From Falsiroseomonas selenitidurans (GTDB lineage: Bacteria > Pseudomonadota > Alphaproteobacteria > Acetobacterales > Acetobacteraceae): a stretch of 64,000 nt of DNA. The position numbers and the translations under genes are program-made. The notes beneath the pieces were generated by a model, which worked only from the letters and a program-made list of their open reading frames with translations, was not told the origin of the DNA and ran no database searches. Numbering within the stretch: position 1 is the stretch's first letter; each line of letters starts with the position of its first letter. This document shows positions 53,987-62,655 of the stretch, in pieces. The stretch spans positions 1 through 64,000 of the forward strand of contig NZ_JAAVNE010000008.1 of the NCBI RefSeq assembly GCF_012103215.1, written 5' to 3'.

Positions 53987-55621
53987 TCACGGCACGCCGA
54001 TGGCCAGCCCGTCGCGCTGCGGGTCGGCCCCGCCGCGGAGGGTCCCGTCCCACAGGCTGATGCCATGCACGCCGGCGAAGGCGTAGCTGAGCGGCGAGCG
54101 GCGCACCCGGTAGCCCATTGCCTCCAGCGCCCTCTGCTCCGCCCGGCCGATGCGGTTGGAGATGTCGATCGCGTCCGAGGTGGCGGAGAAGCGCGGCGCC
54201 GAAATCGCCTCCTGCATCGCCATCCCCCAGTCCAGCATGTTGAGGATGACCTGGGCGATGGCGACCGCGATCCAGGCGCCGCCGGGCGCGCCCAGCGTCG
54301 CCACCGGCTGCGCGCCCTCGAACAGGATGCTCGGCGCCATGGTGGAGAAGCGCCGCTTGCCGGGGGCGATGGAGCCCGCCCGCCCGGGCCGCGGGTCGAA
54401 GGCGTTCATGCCGCCATTCAGCATCATGCCGGTGCCGGGCGGGATGACGCCGGAGGGCAGGCCGAGCGTGTGGGTCAGCGACACCACCATGCCCTGGGCA
54501 TCGACGCAGGAGACGGTGGTGGTGTCCTTCGCATCGCCGCCCCCGCGCGGCAGCGCGGTGCGTTCGCCGGCGCGGATCGCGGCGGCGCAGGCATCGGCAT
54601 AGGCATCGGAGAGCAGGTGGTCGAGCGGCGCGGGGGCGAAGCGCGGATCGCCGATATGGCGGTCCTTGTCGCGCCCGGCGATCTTCATCGCCTCCGCCAC
54701 CACCGCGATGGTGGCCGGCGTGTTGTGGCCAAGCGCCACCAGGTCGAAGCGTTCCAGGATGCGCAGGATCTCGGCCACCAGGATGCCGCCGGCCGGGGGC
54801 GGCGGCGTCGCCACGGTGAAGCCGCGATAGGCAACGCGCAGCGGCGCCCGCGGCTCCGGCGCATAGGCGGCGAGATCCGCCGCGCTGAGCAGCCCGCCGG
54901 CCGCTTCCATGTCCGCCACGATCCGCCGGGCGAGTTCGCCGGTGTAGAGCGTCTCCGCCCCCTCCCGCGCCACCAGCGCCAGGGTGGCGGCGAGGTCGGG
55001 GTTGCGCACCGTGGCGCCCAGCCGCTTCGGCGTGCCATCGGCGGCCAGGTACAGGCGGCGGCCATCCGGGGTGAAGGCCAGCTTGTCGCGATAGCTGAGC
55101 CGGCCATAGGCGCGCTCATCCATGTGGAACATGGTCGCGACATGCGGGCGGACCAGCCAGCCTTCCTCCGCCAGCCCGATCGCCGGGCCGAACAGCGCGG
55201 CCCAGGGGGTGCGGCCGAAGCGGGCATGCGCCAGCCCCAGGGTGCGCAGGATGCCAGGCACCGTCACCGCCCGGTGGCCCAGTTCATTGGCGTGGCCGCC
55301 GATGACGTAGCCGAAGCCGTCCGGGCATTCCCGCTCGAAGCGGTCGGCCCACATCGATTCCGTGCAGGCGGCGGGGGAGACCGAGAGCCCGTCCAGCACC
55401 AAATCGGTGCCGCTGGCCGGGTCATGCAGGTGCAGCACGCCGAGCCCGCCCAGGCCGCACATCATCGGATCCACCACGCCCTGCGCCAGGGCGCAGGCGA
55501 TGGCCGCATCCAGCGCATTGCCGCCGGCGCGCAGGATGGCGGCGCCGGCCTCCGCCGCTTCCGGCTGCGGCGCGACGATCATGGCGCGGGGTTCGGGGAG
55601 GCGGCGCTGGGGCTGGGGCAT
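53987..55621 (-). CDS. Gamma-glutamyltransferase family Ntn-hydrolase (paralog 2)
   Basis: 544 residues, complete. AILRAGGNALDAAIACALAQG is the N-terminal family segment. The processing site is D366-T367-T368-T369 with following VSCVDAQGMVVSLTHT, close to canonical TTH. GGMNAFDPRPG and FSTMAPSILF...TLGAPGGAW complete the small subunit. No signal peptide, so cytoplasmic. Only distantly like paralog 1 at 1249-2955. Divergent from DUF3237 across 207 bp with an AT-rich patch. Substrate is probably a gamma-glutamyl or acyl amide. Confidence 0.88.
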   Translation of the reverse strand: MPQPQRRLPEPRAMIVAPQPEAAEAGAAILRAGGNALDAAIACALAQGVVDPMMCGLGGLGVLHLHDPASGTDLVLDGLSVSPAACTESMWADRFERECPDGFGYVIGGHANELGHRAVTVPGILRTLGLAHARFGRTPWAALFGPAIGLAEEGWLVRPHVATMFHMDERAYGRLSYRDKLAFTPDGRRLYLAADGTPKRLGATVRNPDLAATLALVAREGAETLYTGELARRIVADMEAAGGLLSAADLAAYAPEPRAPLRVAYRGFTVATPPPPAGGILVAEILRILERFDLVALGHNTPATIAVVAEAMKIAGRDKDRHIGDPRFAPAPLDHLLSDAYADACAAAIRAGERTALPRGGGDAKDTTTVSCVDAQGMVVSLTHTLGLPSGVIPPGTGMMLNGGMNAFDPRPGRAGSIAPGKRRFSTMAPSILFEGAQPVATLGAPGGAWIAVAIAQVILNMLDWGMAMQEAISAPRFSATSDAIDISNRIGRAEQRALEAMGYRVRRSPLSYAFAGVHGISLWDGTLRGGADPQRDGLAIGVP

Positions 55622-55726
55622 GCGGGTCCTCCGGTCAGGGCGGACGCGAGAGTGGCGCCGCCGGCGCCGCGCCTCAAGCCCAGCCTGCTGCCCGCCTGCC
55701 AGGGTGGCGGCCGGATGGCGGCATCA

Positions 55727-55752
55727 GAAGGTATTGATAAGAGTAAACAAAT
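55727..55752. promoter_or_regulatory. AT-rich patch in a divergent region; possible promoter elements
   Basis: Contains TATTGATAAGAGTAAACAAA, very unlike the surrounding GC-rich sequence, between the divergent GGT gene and DUF3237 gene. TTGATA (55734-55739) could be a -35 element toward DUF3237; no firm -10 can be named. Confidence 0.3.
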
Positions 55753-55828
55753 CGGCGGCGCCGATTCCGCGCCCCGGCCCGATGGTCTACAACCCTCGGG
55801 CAACTTTCCAGGCGGGGCGGCAGGCGGC

Positions 55829-56299
55829 ATGACCATGGAGCGGATGGCGCTGAATTCGGACTACCTGTTCCGGCTGGAGCTGGATGTGGCGGCGCCACAG
55901 GTGATCGGCGCCGGGCCCATCGGCGACCGCCGCATCGGGGTCATCACCGGCGGGCGCTTCCTCGGCCCGGGCCTGGCCGGCAAGGTGCTGCCGGGCGGCG
56001 CGGACTGGCTGCTGACGGCCTCCGATGGCGGCACGCGGCTGGATGTGCGGCTGGTGCTGCAGGCGGCGGATGGGCAGGTGATCGGCCTGACCTACCAGGG
56101 CATCCGCCACGCCCCGCCCGAGATCGCCGCCCGCATCGCGGCGGGGGAGGAGGTGGAGCCGGGCAGCTACTACATGCGCGTCGCCATGCGCTTCGAAACC
56201 GGCCCCGGCCCGCATGAATGGCTGAACCGGGTGCTGGCGGTCGCCGTCGGCCATCGCTTCCCGAAGGGGCCGGTCTACGACGTCTACGCGGTGCTGTAG
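55829..56299 (+). CDS. DUF3237 domain protein
   Basis: 156 residues. The DUF3237 pattern is clear: LFRLELDVAAPQVIGAGPIGDRRIGVITGGRFLGPGLAGKVLPGGADWLL, then DVRLVLQAADGQVIGLTYQGIR, and the C-terminal VYDVYAVL. A small beta-barrel family of unknown role, often next to aromatic catabolic genes. ATG 55829 or ATG 55835 may be the start. An R4 hairpin separates it from the convergent pcaG-like gene. Confidence 0.85.
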   Translation: MTMERMALNSDYLFRLELDVAAPQVIGAGPIGDRRIGVITGGRFLGPGLAGKVLPGGADWLLTASDGGTRLDVRLVLQAADGQVIGLTYQGIRHAPPEIAARIAAGEEVEPGSYYMRVAMRFETGPGPHEWLNRVLAVAVGHRFPKGPVYDVYAVL

Positions 56300-56305
56300 G
56301 CGGTC

Positions 56306-56359
56306 AGAGACCGTTCGAGACCAGCAGCGGGTCGGTTCGGCGGCGCTCAGACGGTCTCT
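56306..56359. repeat. Repeat family R4, copy B, at a convergent junction
   Basis: Perfect 9-bp arms AGAGACCGT (56306-56314) and ACGGTCTCT (56351-56359) enclose a GC-rich loop with the 20-base block at 56327-56346 that is shared, inverted, with 6357-6376. It fills the 59 bp between the DUF3237 stop (56299) and pcaG-like stop (56359-56361). Confidence 0.72.
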
Positions 56360-56979
56360 CAATCCTCGAAGAAGGGCGTCTCCCGCGCCGGATCGCCGCG
56401 CAGCAGCAGGTCCAGGGCGAAGCGCGGCGCGCCATCCGGGCCGGCGCCGTCCTCGGCGGCGACCAGCAGCGGGCGCAGCGCGGCGGGCAGGGCGGCGAGC
56501 ACCGGATCGACGGCATGGGCCTCGGCGAAGCCGGGCAGGAACACCGTGGTCGCGAGCCGCCCCATGATGCCGCTGCCGATGATCGCGAGGTTGATGTGCG
56601 GCGCGCGCGGCCCGGCGGCGTCGCGATAGCCACCGGGGATCACGGTGCGGAAGGCGAAGCGGCCCTCCGCATCGGTCCAGGCCCGACCCCAGAAATGGAA
56701 GCCGGGGTCGGCCAGCCGCCAATCCGGGTCGCGCGGATGGCGGAAGCGGCCGGCGGCATCGGCCTGCCAGGCCTCCAGCACCGCATTCACGCAGGGCCCG
56801 CCGCCTTCCTGCAGCACCCGGCCGGTGAGCCACATCGGCGCGCCCTGCGCCGTCGGCGGCGCGTCCGGCGTCAGGCGCGTCAGGTCGTTGTCGCCGTCCC
56901 GGAAGAAGGTCTGCGGGAAGAAGGGGCCGATGGTCGCCCAGGCGGTGGGCAGCAGCGGGGCGTTCGGGCGGGGCGTCAT
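56359..56979 (-). CDS. pcaG: Protocatechuate 3,4-dioxygenase, alpha subunit
   Basis: 206 residues, typical PcaG length. PTAWATIGPFFPQTFF is the N-terminal family signature, LTGRVLQEGGGPCVNAVLEAWQADAAGRF the intradiol core strand, and APHINLAIIGSGIMGRLATTVFLPG the region equivalent to the beta-subunit iron site, without its ligands, as expected. With PcaH it cleaves protocatechuate to 3-carboxy-cis,cis-muconate. The stop of pcaH is 10 bp upstream of ATG 56979. No pcaB, C, D or regulator gene is in the window. Confidence 0.9.
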   Translation of the reverse strand: MTPRPNAPLLPTAWATIGPFFPQTFFRDGDNDLTRLTPDAPPTAQGAPMWLTGRVLQEGGGPCVNAVLEAWQADAAGRFRHPRDPDWRLADPGFHFWGRAWTDAEGRFAFRTVIPGGYRDAAGPRAPHINLAIIGSGIMGRLATTVFLPGFAEAHAVDPVLAALPAALRPLLVAAEDGAGPDGAPRFALDLLLRGDPARETPFFED

Positions 56980-56989
56980 GGCGCCACCG

Positions 56990-57694
56990 TCACAGCGGCG
57001 GGGTGGCGTGGCGGCCACGCAGCACCAAGTCGTGGGTGAAGCCCTGCCAGTCGCCCTCCACCGCCTCTGGTGACACGAAGCCGGCGATGCAGCGGGCGCG
57101 GGCGGCGGCATCGGGCACCGAATTCAGGATGCGGTCGATCGCGTTCAGCGGGTCGCCCGGGAAATACATCTGCGTCACCAGCCGCATCAGCGATCCCGGC
57201 CCGAGCACGGAGATATGGATGTGCGGCGGCCGCCACCAGCGCCCGCTGTTCGGCACGGGATAGGCGCCGGGCTTGATGGTGAAGAAGGCGAACCGCCCCG
57301 CCGAGTCACTCCGGGTGCGGCCATTGCCGATGAAATCGGGGTCGAGCGGTGCGTCGCGGGTGTCGATCGGGTGGAAGTAGCGGCCGCCGGCATTGGCCTG
57401 CCACAGCTCCACGATCGCGCCCGCCACCGGCCGCCCATCCTCGTCCAGCACCCGGCCGCCGACATGGATGAGCTGCCCCTGCGCCATCCGCCCCGGCGCC
57501 AGCACCGCGAGGTTGTCATCCCCCGGCCGCAGCTTGCCGGACAGGTCCAGCGGACCTGTCAGCTCCGTCCGGGTCAGCACGCGGCGGAAGGGCGGGCGGG
57601 ACGGGTTTCGGGTGACGGTGTTGGGGTAGCCCGGGATCGGCACCACCGGCTGGGTGGCCGGGTCCACCGGGTCGAAGCGGTCGGGGATCATCAT
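56990..57694 (-). CDS. pcaH: Protocatechuate 3,4-dioxygenase, beta subunit
   Basis: 234 residues. The intradiol domain has GRVLDEDGRPVAGAIVELWQANAGGRY. Iron ligands fit: Tyr in IKPGAYPVPN, Tyr in TQMYFPGDPL, and the two His in WRPPHIHISVLG. MMIPDRFDPVDPATQP and the FRRVLTRTE segment match the family N-terminus. It overlaps the stop of the ATP-grasp CoA-ligase-like gene by 4 bp and is followed by pcaG. It opens the protocatechuate ring by 3,4-oxygenation. Confidence 0.92.
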   Translation of the reverse strand: MMIPDRFDPVDPATQPVVPIPGYPNTVTRNPSRPPFRRVLTRTELTGPLDLSGKLRPGDDNLAVLAPGRMAQGQLIHVGGRVLDEDGRPVAGAIVELWQANAGGRYFHPIDTRDAPLDPDFIGNGRTRSDSAGRFAFFTIKPGAYPVPNSGRWWRPPHIHISVLGPGSLMRLVTQMYFPGDPLNAIDRILNSVPDAAARARCIAGFVSPEAVEGDWQGFTHDLVLRGRHATPPL

Positions 57695-58827
57695 GCCGTC
57701 CTCCGCGGGCCGATGGCGGCCGCCAATTGGCCGACCAGCGCATGCGGATCGGCTTCCAGCGCCGTCACGCCCACCGCGGCGAGGTCGGCGGCGGCCTGCG
57801 CCATGGAATAGCCGGCCAGCGCCGCATGGCCCGCCGCCAGGCCGACGAACAGCGGCTTCGGGCAGGGCTTTGCGCGCAGTTGCGCCGCCAGCGCTTCCAC
57901 CCGGCCCCTCAGGGGGCGGGAGGCGAGGGTGGTGTAGAACAGCACCGCCTCGATCCCCGGCCGCTCCGCCATCTCGAAGGCCAGGGCGAAGCGCTGCGGC
58001 GCGGTTTCCGCCGGGCCGCCCAGGGCATTGTCCATGAAGCAGGCGGCGGGGCAGCCGGCATCGCCCAGCAGGTCCAGCATCATCATGCCGAGCCCGGCGC
58101 CGGCGGTGACCATGGCGACGCGGCCGCCCGGGATCTCCACCATCTGGTAGCCTTCCGCCCGCGCCCGGCGTTCCAGCGGCGTCATCCCCGCTTCCTCCAG
58201 CGCCGCGGACAGCGCCGTGGCCGCGGGGTCGTGGCGGAAGCCGGCCGCGTCGTCCCGCACCGCCTTGCAGTCGCAGGCGACAAGCCCGCCATCGGCCAGC
58301 AGGGCGAGGGGGTTGATCTCCAGGCTTTCGAGATCCTCCGCCACCATCACCCGGGCCAGGCGCAGCACCAGCCGGGCCAGTCGCGCGGCGAGGTCCGGGG
58401 CGAAGCGGCCGCGCAGGGCGCGCAGGCTGTCGGGCAGGGCGGCGGGGCTTTCGGGCAGGATGTGCCAGCGCAGCGGCGGCGCGCCGGCCTCCACCTCCAC
58501 CCCGCCTGCCGCGGCGCACAGCACTTCCAGCGCCTGGGCGGTGCCATCCACGCGCAGCGCCAGGAAGATCTCCTGCACGATGGCCACCGGCCGTTCCAGC
58601 AGCAGCGGCGCCGCCGCGTCGCCCAGCTGCGCGCGGATCGCCGGGATGGCGGCGGCGCCGCGCTGCACCAGGCCCCGCTTGCCGCGGCCGCCTTCCAGGA
58701 TCTGCGCCTTCACCACCGCATCCGCCCAGCCCGGCGGCGGCGCGGCATCCCGCAGCAGCACGCCATCCGGCAGGGCGATGCCATGGCGCCGCAGCGCCGT
58801 CTTGCCGTCCCACTCCGCCAGCCGCAT
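57691..58827 (-). CDS. Succinyl-CoA synthetase beta-like / ADP-forming acid-CoA ligase ATP-grasp subunit
   Basis: 378 residues. MRLAEWDGKTALRRHGIALPDG and VVKAQILEGGRGKRGLV are the N-terminal ATP-grasp and the loop preceding the nucleotide; SLEINPLALLADGGLVACDCK carries the Mg-binding Glu/Asn and Asp. The C-terminal CoA-ligase domain has VTAGAGLGMMMLDLL and AETAPQRF. GGGGGG lies 7 bases before ATG 58827. It overlaps pcaH and is divergent, across 51 bp, from the gene for its presumed alpha partner. Likely activates an acid with CoA and ATP; which acid is unknown. Confidence 0.85.
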   Translation of the reverse strand: MRLAEWDGKTALRRHGIALPDGVLLRDAAPPPGWADAVVKAQILEGGRGKRGLVQRGAAAIPAIRAQLGDAAAPLLLERPVAIVQEIFLALRVDGTAQALEVLCAAAGGVEVEAGAPPLRWHILPESPAALPDSLRALRGRFAPDLAARLARLVLRLARVMVAEDLESLEINPLALLADGGLVACDCKAVRDDAAGFRHDPAATALSAALEEAGMTPLERRARAEGYQMVEIPGGRVAMVTAGAGLGMMMLDLLGDAGCPAACFMDNALGGPAETAPQRFALAFEMAERPGIEAVLFYTTLASRPLRGRVEALAAQLRAKPCPKPLFVGLAAGHAALAGYSMAQAAADLAAVGVTALEADPHALVGQLAAAIGPRRTA

Positions 58828-58878
58828 CGTGCCCCCCTGTTCCTTTTTCTGCCGCGTCCAGGACGAAGTCGAAGCACC

Positions 58879-59733
58879 ATGAACCCGCTGCACCGGGCGC
58901 CGCAACGTGTCGTCGTCGTCAATCCCACCGGCCGCTACGCCCGCGCCCAGGTCGCCGCCATGCGGGCGGCCGGCACCGCGCTGGTGGCCGGCATCGCGCC
59001 GGGCCGCGGCGGCACGCAGATGGACGGCCTGCCGCTGTTCGACGACTTCGCCGACCTCGATTCGCCCGCCGATGCCGCGGTGCTCTACACGCCGCCGGAA
59101 GGCGTGCTGGATGCGGTGAGGGGGGCCATCGCCGCGCGCATCGGGCTGATCGTCGCGGCGGCCGAATACGTGCCGGTGCATGACAGCCTGAAGGCGGCGG
59201 CGGCGGCGCGGGCCGCGGGCGCCTGGCTGGTCGGGCCGAACACGCTGGGCCTGTGCCTGCCGGGCCGCGCCCTGCTGGGTTCCATCGCGCCGGAATTCTG
59301 CCGCCCCGGCCGCGTCGCGCTGCTGTGCCGCAGCGGCACGCTGACCCTGGCCCTGGCGCGGCTGCTGACCGAGGCCGGCATCGGCCAGAGCGCCGTCATC
59401 CACATGGGCGGCGATTTGGTGATCGGGCGCAACCCGCCGGAATACCTCGCCCTGCTGGCCGAGGACCCGGGCACCGCGGCGGTGCTGTATTGCGGCGAGC
59501 TGGGCGGCGACAAGGAATACGCGCTGGCCGATGCGCTGCCCGGCTTCGGCAAGAGGCTGGTCGCGCTGGTGATGGGCCGCCACGCGCCGGACGGCACGCG
59601 GATGGGCCATGCCGGCGCCCTGGCGGGGGCGGAGCGGGAGACGGCGCGGGCCAAGCTGGCGGCGCTGGACGCGGCCGGCGCCGTGGCGGTGGAACGGCCG
59701 GAACAGGCGGTCGCGGCGCTGCGGGGCTTCTGA
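58879..59733 (+). CDS. Succinyl-CoA synthetase alpha-like CoA-binding subunit
   Basis: 284 residues. N-terminal CoA-binding Rossmann domain: VVVVNPTGRYARAQVAAMRAAGT (usual T/NPTGxxG/A). VGPNTLGLCLPG and GRVALLCRSGTLTL match the family middle, and MGHAGALAGAE near the C-terminus includes the His that is phosphorylated in these enzymes. Start ATG 58879. The alpha and beta subunits are normally adjacent on one strand; here they are back to back. It is upstream of the TRAP receptor gene (140-bp gap). Confidence 0.85.
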   Translation: MNPLHRAPQRVVVVNPTGRYARAQVAAMRAAGTALVAGIAPGRGGTQMDGLPLFDDFADLDSPADAAVLYTPPEGVLDAVRGAIAARIGLIVAAAEYVPVHDSLKAAAAARAAGAWLVGPNTLGLCLPGRALLGSIAPEFCRPGRVALLCRSGTLTLALARLLTEAGIGQSAVIHMGGDLVIGRNPPEYLALLAEDPGTAAVLYCGELGGDKEYALADALPGFGKRLVALVMGRHAPDGTRMGHAGALAGAERETARAKLAALDAAGAVAVERPEQAVAALRGF

Positions 59734-59873
59734 GGACAGCAAGGCCCGCCGCCGGCGCGGGGTCCGGACCCCGCCAGCCACGCGCGGGCTTGCATCGCGC
59801 CGCAGCACGGCGCGATCCTGCCGCCACGACGAAGCGGCGCGGAAGCCGCTCGCCTGGGGAAGGAAACACGAGC

Positions 59874-60875
59874 ATGCTTCGCAGGACCCTGATGGGCGCC
59901 TCAATCGGCGCCTCCCTGGCCGCGCCGGCCCTGCTGGGCCGGGCGGCCCAGGCGCAGACGCGGCTGCGCTGGGCGCATGTCTATGAGACCAACGAGGCCT
60001 ACCACACCGAGGCCCTGTGGGCGGCGCAGCAGATCGCCGCGCGCACCTCCAACCGCTGGGCGATCGAGGTCTTCCCGGCCAGCGCGCTCGGCAACGAGCC
60101 GACCATCAACCAGGGCCTGGCGCTCGGCACGGTGGACATGATCTACACCGGCGTCGCCTTCGCCGGCGCCACCTACAAGCCCATCGCGATCGGCAACGCG
60201 CCCTATGTGTTCCGCGACTACGGGCACTTCATGGCCTACCGCAACAGCGACCTGCTGCGGGAGATGATGGACGGCTACAACCGCCAGTCCCGCCACAACG
60301 CCCTGGCGCTGACCTATTACGGCCAACGCCATGTCACCGCCAACCGCTCCGTCATGCGGCCGGAGGACATGCGCGGCATGAAGCTGCGCGTGCCGCAGGC
60401 GCCCCTGTTCCTGATGTTCACGCGCAGCGTCGGCGCCAACGCCACGCCGATCGCCTTCGCCGAGGTCTACCTGGCGCTGCAGCAGGGCACGGTGGACGGG
60501 CAGGAGAATCCGCTGCCGACGATCCAGGCGAAGAAGTTCTACGAGGTGCAGAGCCACATCTCGCTGACCGGCCACATCACCGAAAGCCTGCTGACCATCG
60601 TCTCCGGCAACACCTGGCGGCGGCTGAGCGATGCCGACAAGGCGGTGTTCACGGAGGTGCTGAAGGAGGCTTCCAGCCGCGCCACCCAGGCGATCCGCAC
60701 GGCGGAACTGTCGCTGCCGCCCTGGTTCGCGCAGCAGGGCAAGACGGTGCAGGAGCCGGATCGCGCCGCCTTCCGTGCCGCTGCCGTGCCGCTGCACAAT
60801 GATGCCGGCGCCGGGGCTGGCTGGACCAGGGACCAGTACGACCGGCTGCAGGCCATCGCCAGCCTGGCCGGCTGA
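59874..60875 (+). CDS. TRAP transporter periplasmic receptor (DctP type)
   Basis: 333 residues. MLRRTLMGASIGASLAAPALLGRAAQA is a signal peptide (cleavage near 27). The mature part has LRWAHVYETNEAYHTEALWAAQQIAART at the first strand, LALGTVDMIYTG, and MKLRVPQAPLFLMFTRSVGANATPIAFAEVYLALQQGTVDGQENPLPTI, where the conserved Arg binds the ligand carboxylate. GGGGAAGGAAAC precedes the ATG. The membrane subunits are encoded at 62086-63933. Ligands are typically sugar acids or other carboxylates. Confidence 0.92.
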   Translation: MLRRTLMGASIGASLAAPALLGRAAQAQTRLRWAHVYETNEAYHTEALWAAQQIAARTSNRWAIEVFPASALGNEPTINQGLALGTVDMIYTGVAFAGATYKPIAIGNAPYVFRDYGHFMAYRNSDLLREMMDGYNRQSRHNALALTYYGQRHVTANRSVMRPEDMRGMKLRVPQAPLFLMFTRSVGANATPIAFAEVYLALQQGTVDGQENPLPTIQAKKFYEVQSHISLTGHITESLLTIVSGNTWRRLSDADKAVFTEVLKEASSRATQAIRTAELSLPPWFAQQGKTVQEPDRAAFRAAAVPLHNDAGAGAGWTRDQYDRLQAIASLAG

Positions 60876-60914
60876 CCGGGGATGGCGCGCCCGGAAGCGC
60901 CCGGGCGCGCGCCC

Positions 60915-62027
60915 TCAGGCCACCACCAGCGGGGTGAAGGCCTGGCGCCGGGCAATGGCCGCCAGGTCCCAGGCGATGCCGTTGCCCGGCTCCTCCGGCG
61001 GCGTCGCATGGCCGTCCCGCACCACCACGCGGCTTTCGGCGATGTCGTCCAGCTGCGGGATGTGTTCCAGCCAGCCGCCATTGGCCACGGCGCAGACCAG
61101 CGGCAGATGGAGTTCCATCAGGAAATGCGGGCAGACCGGCACGTTGAAGGCCTCCGCCATGTGGGCGACCTTCAGCCAGGGCGTGATGCCGCCGATGCGC
61201 GCCACATCCACCTGCACCACGGAACACGCGCCGCGCGCCAGGTAGTCCCGGAACTGCGCCGGGTGGTACAGGCTTTCGCCGACCGCGATGGGGATGCGCG
61301 TGGCGGCGGCCAGCCGCACATGGCCTTCCACATCCTCGGCCGGCAGCGGTTCCTCGTACCAGGCGAGATCGAGGCCGGCGGCCTCGAAGGCGCCGGCCCG
61401 GCGGATCGCCTCGGCGACGGAAAAGCCCTGGTTGGCGTCGGTCATGATCTGGAAGGCGTCGCCGACCGCCTGGCGCACCGCGGACAGCCTTCGCAGATCC
61501 TCCGCCAGCAGCGGCCGACCGACCTTGATCTTGCAGCCGGCGAAGCCCTGGCCGCGGGCGGCTTCCGCATCCGCCACCAGCGCCTCCGGCGCCAGGTGCA
61601 GCCAGCCGCCTTCGGTGGTGTAGACCGGGATGCGCGGACGGGCGCCGCCAGCCAGGCGATGCAGCGGCAGCCCCGTCCGCCTGCCGCGCAGATCCCACAG
61701 CGCGGTGTCGATGGCAGCGAGGGACAGCGCCACCAGCGGGCCCACCGACAGCGCATGCGTCAGCATGAACAAATCCTGCCAGATCCGCGCGATCTCCTCC
61801 GCCTCCCGCCCGATCAGGCGCGGCACCAGGTGGTCGCGCAGCAGGGCGACGATGGAACTGCCGCCATGGCCGATGGTGTAGGTGTAGCCGGTGCCGGTCG
61901 CGCCATCCGCGTCCGTGATGCGCAGCATCGGCGTTTCCTGCGCCAGGAAGGACTGGATCGCGTCGCTGCGCGGCACCTTCGGCACCAGGTCGACCTGCAG
62001 GATCTCCACCCGCCGGATCACCGCCAT
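60915..62027 (-). CDS. Mandelate racemase/muconate lactonizing enzyme family protein (enolase superfamily), second locus
   Basis: 370 residues from ATG 62027, with GGGGGAGG nine bases upstream (ATG 62036 would leave no spacing). Barrel residues: Lys-x-Lys in GCKIKVG, Asp in MTDANQG, Glu in WYEEPLPAED, Glu in VGESLYHP, His in VCPHFLMELH. KxK and the His at the seventh strand fit the mandelate racemase-type subgroup. It is divergent from dctQ, in the middle of the TRAP genes, so its substrate is likely the imported acid. Confidence 0.88.
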   Translation of the reverse strand: MAVIRRVEILQVDLVPKVPRSDAIQSFLAQETPMLRITDADGATGTGYTYTIGHGGSSIVALLRDHLVPRLIGREAEEIARIWQDLFMLTHALSVGPLVALSLAAIDTALWDLRGRRTGLPLHRLAGGARPRIPVYTTEGGWLHLAPEALVADAEAARGQGFAGCKIKVGRPLLAEDLRRLSAVRQAVGDAFQIMTDANQGFSVAEAIRRAGAFEAAGLDLAWYEEPLPAEDVEGHVRLAAATRIPIAVGESLYHPAQFRDYLARGACSVVQVDVARIGGITPWLKVAHMAEAFNVPVCPHFLMELHLPLVCAVANGGWLEHIPQLDDIAESRVVVRDGHATPPEEPGNGIAWDLAAIARRQAFTPLVVA

Positions 62028-62085
62028 TGTCTTCATCCTCCCCCGAAGCGGGCGGATGCTACGCGCTTGCCCAGGGAGATGCAGC

Positions 62086-62646
62086 TTGTCCAGGACCGAT
62101 GACGACATCTTCGCCACGCTGGTGCAGGAGGAAGCCGGCGGCCCGGAGCCGCCGCCCGACCTGGCGCCGGAGGACTTGCTTTCCGTGCTGCTGTTCTGGG
62201 GTCTGGCCGGCATCGTCTTCCTGCAGTTCTTCAGCCGCTACGTGCTGAACGACAGCATCGCCTGGACCGAGGAGATCGCGCGCTACCTGCTGATGGCGCT
62301 GGCCTTCAGCGGCAGCGCCATGGCGGCGCGGCGCGGGTCGCACATCGCGGTGGAATTCCTGCCGAACATGCTGCCCGCCGCGGCGCGGCGCTGGATGTTC
62401 CTGCTGGCCGGGCTGCTGGCGGTGGCCTTCTATGCCATCGCCGTCCTGCTCTGCTGGCAGGTGGCGGAGATCATGGAGACGCAGCCGATGGTGGTGATCG
62501 ACTGGCCGCTGTCATGGGTCTACTGGGCGATCCTGGCGGGGCTGGTGATGACCACGCTCCGTGCCGTCCAGGCCACCTGGCGCCGCTTCCGCATCGGCGA
62601 GCCCGACCGCGCGGCCGATCCCTCCCTCGGCACGCTGAAGCTCTAG
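62086..62646 (+). CDS. TRAP transporter small membrane subunit (DctQ type)
   Basis: 186 residues from TTG 62086, with GGGAG 7 bases upstream; no in-frame ATG gives the complete N-terminus. Four predicted membrane helices: LSVLLFWGLAGIVFLQFFSRYV, then ALAFSGSAMAARR, FLLAGLLAVAFYAIAVLLCW and WVYWAILAGLVMTTLRA. WTEEIARYLL and RRGSHIAVE are DctQ hallmarks. dctM follows after 9 bp. Confidence 0.86.
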   Translation: MSRTDDDIFATLVQEEAGGPEPPPDLAPEDLLSVLLFWGLAGIVFLQFFSRYVLNDSIAWTEEIARYLLMALAFSGSAMAARRGSHIAVEFLPNMLPAAARRWMFLLAGLLAVAFYAIAVLLCWQVAEIMETQPMVVIDWPLSWVYWAILAGLVMTTLRAVQATWRRFRIGEPDRAADPSLGTLKL

Positions 62647-62655
62647 GGCCGCGCC

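Noticed and set aside
53846..55828. Upstream extension of the DUF3237 frame
   Set aside because: Antisense to the second GGT gene; domain starts at 55829.
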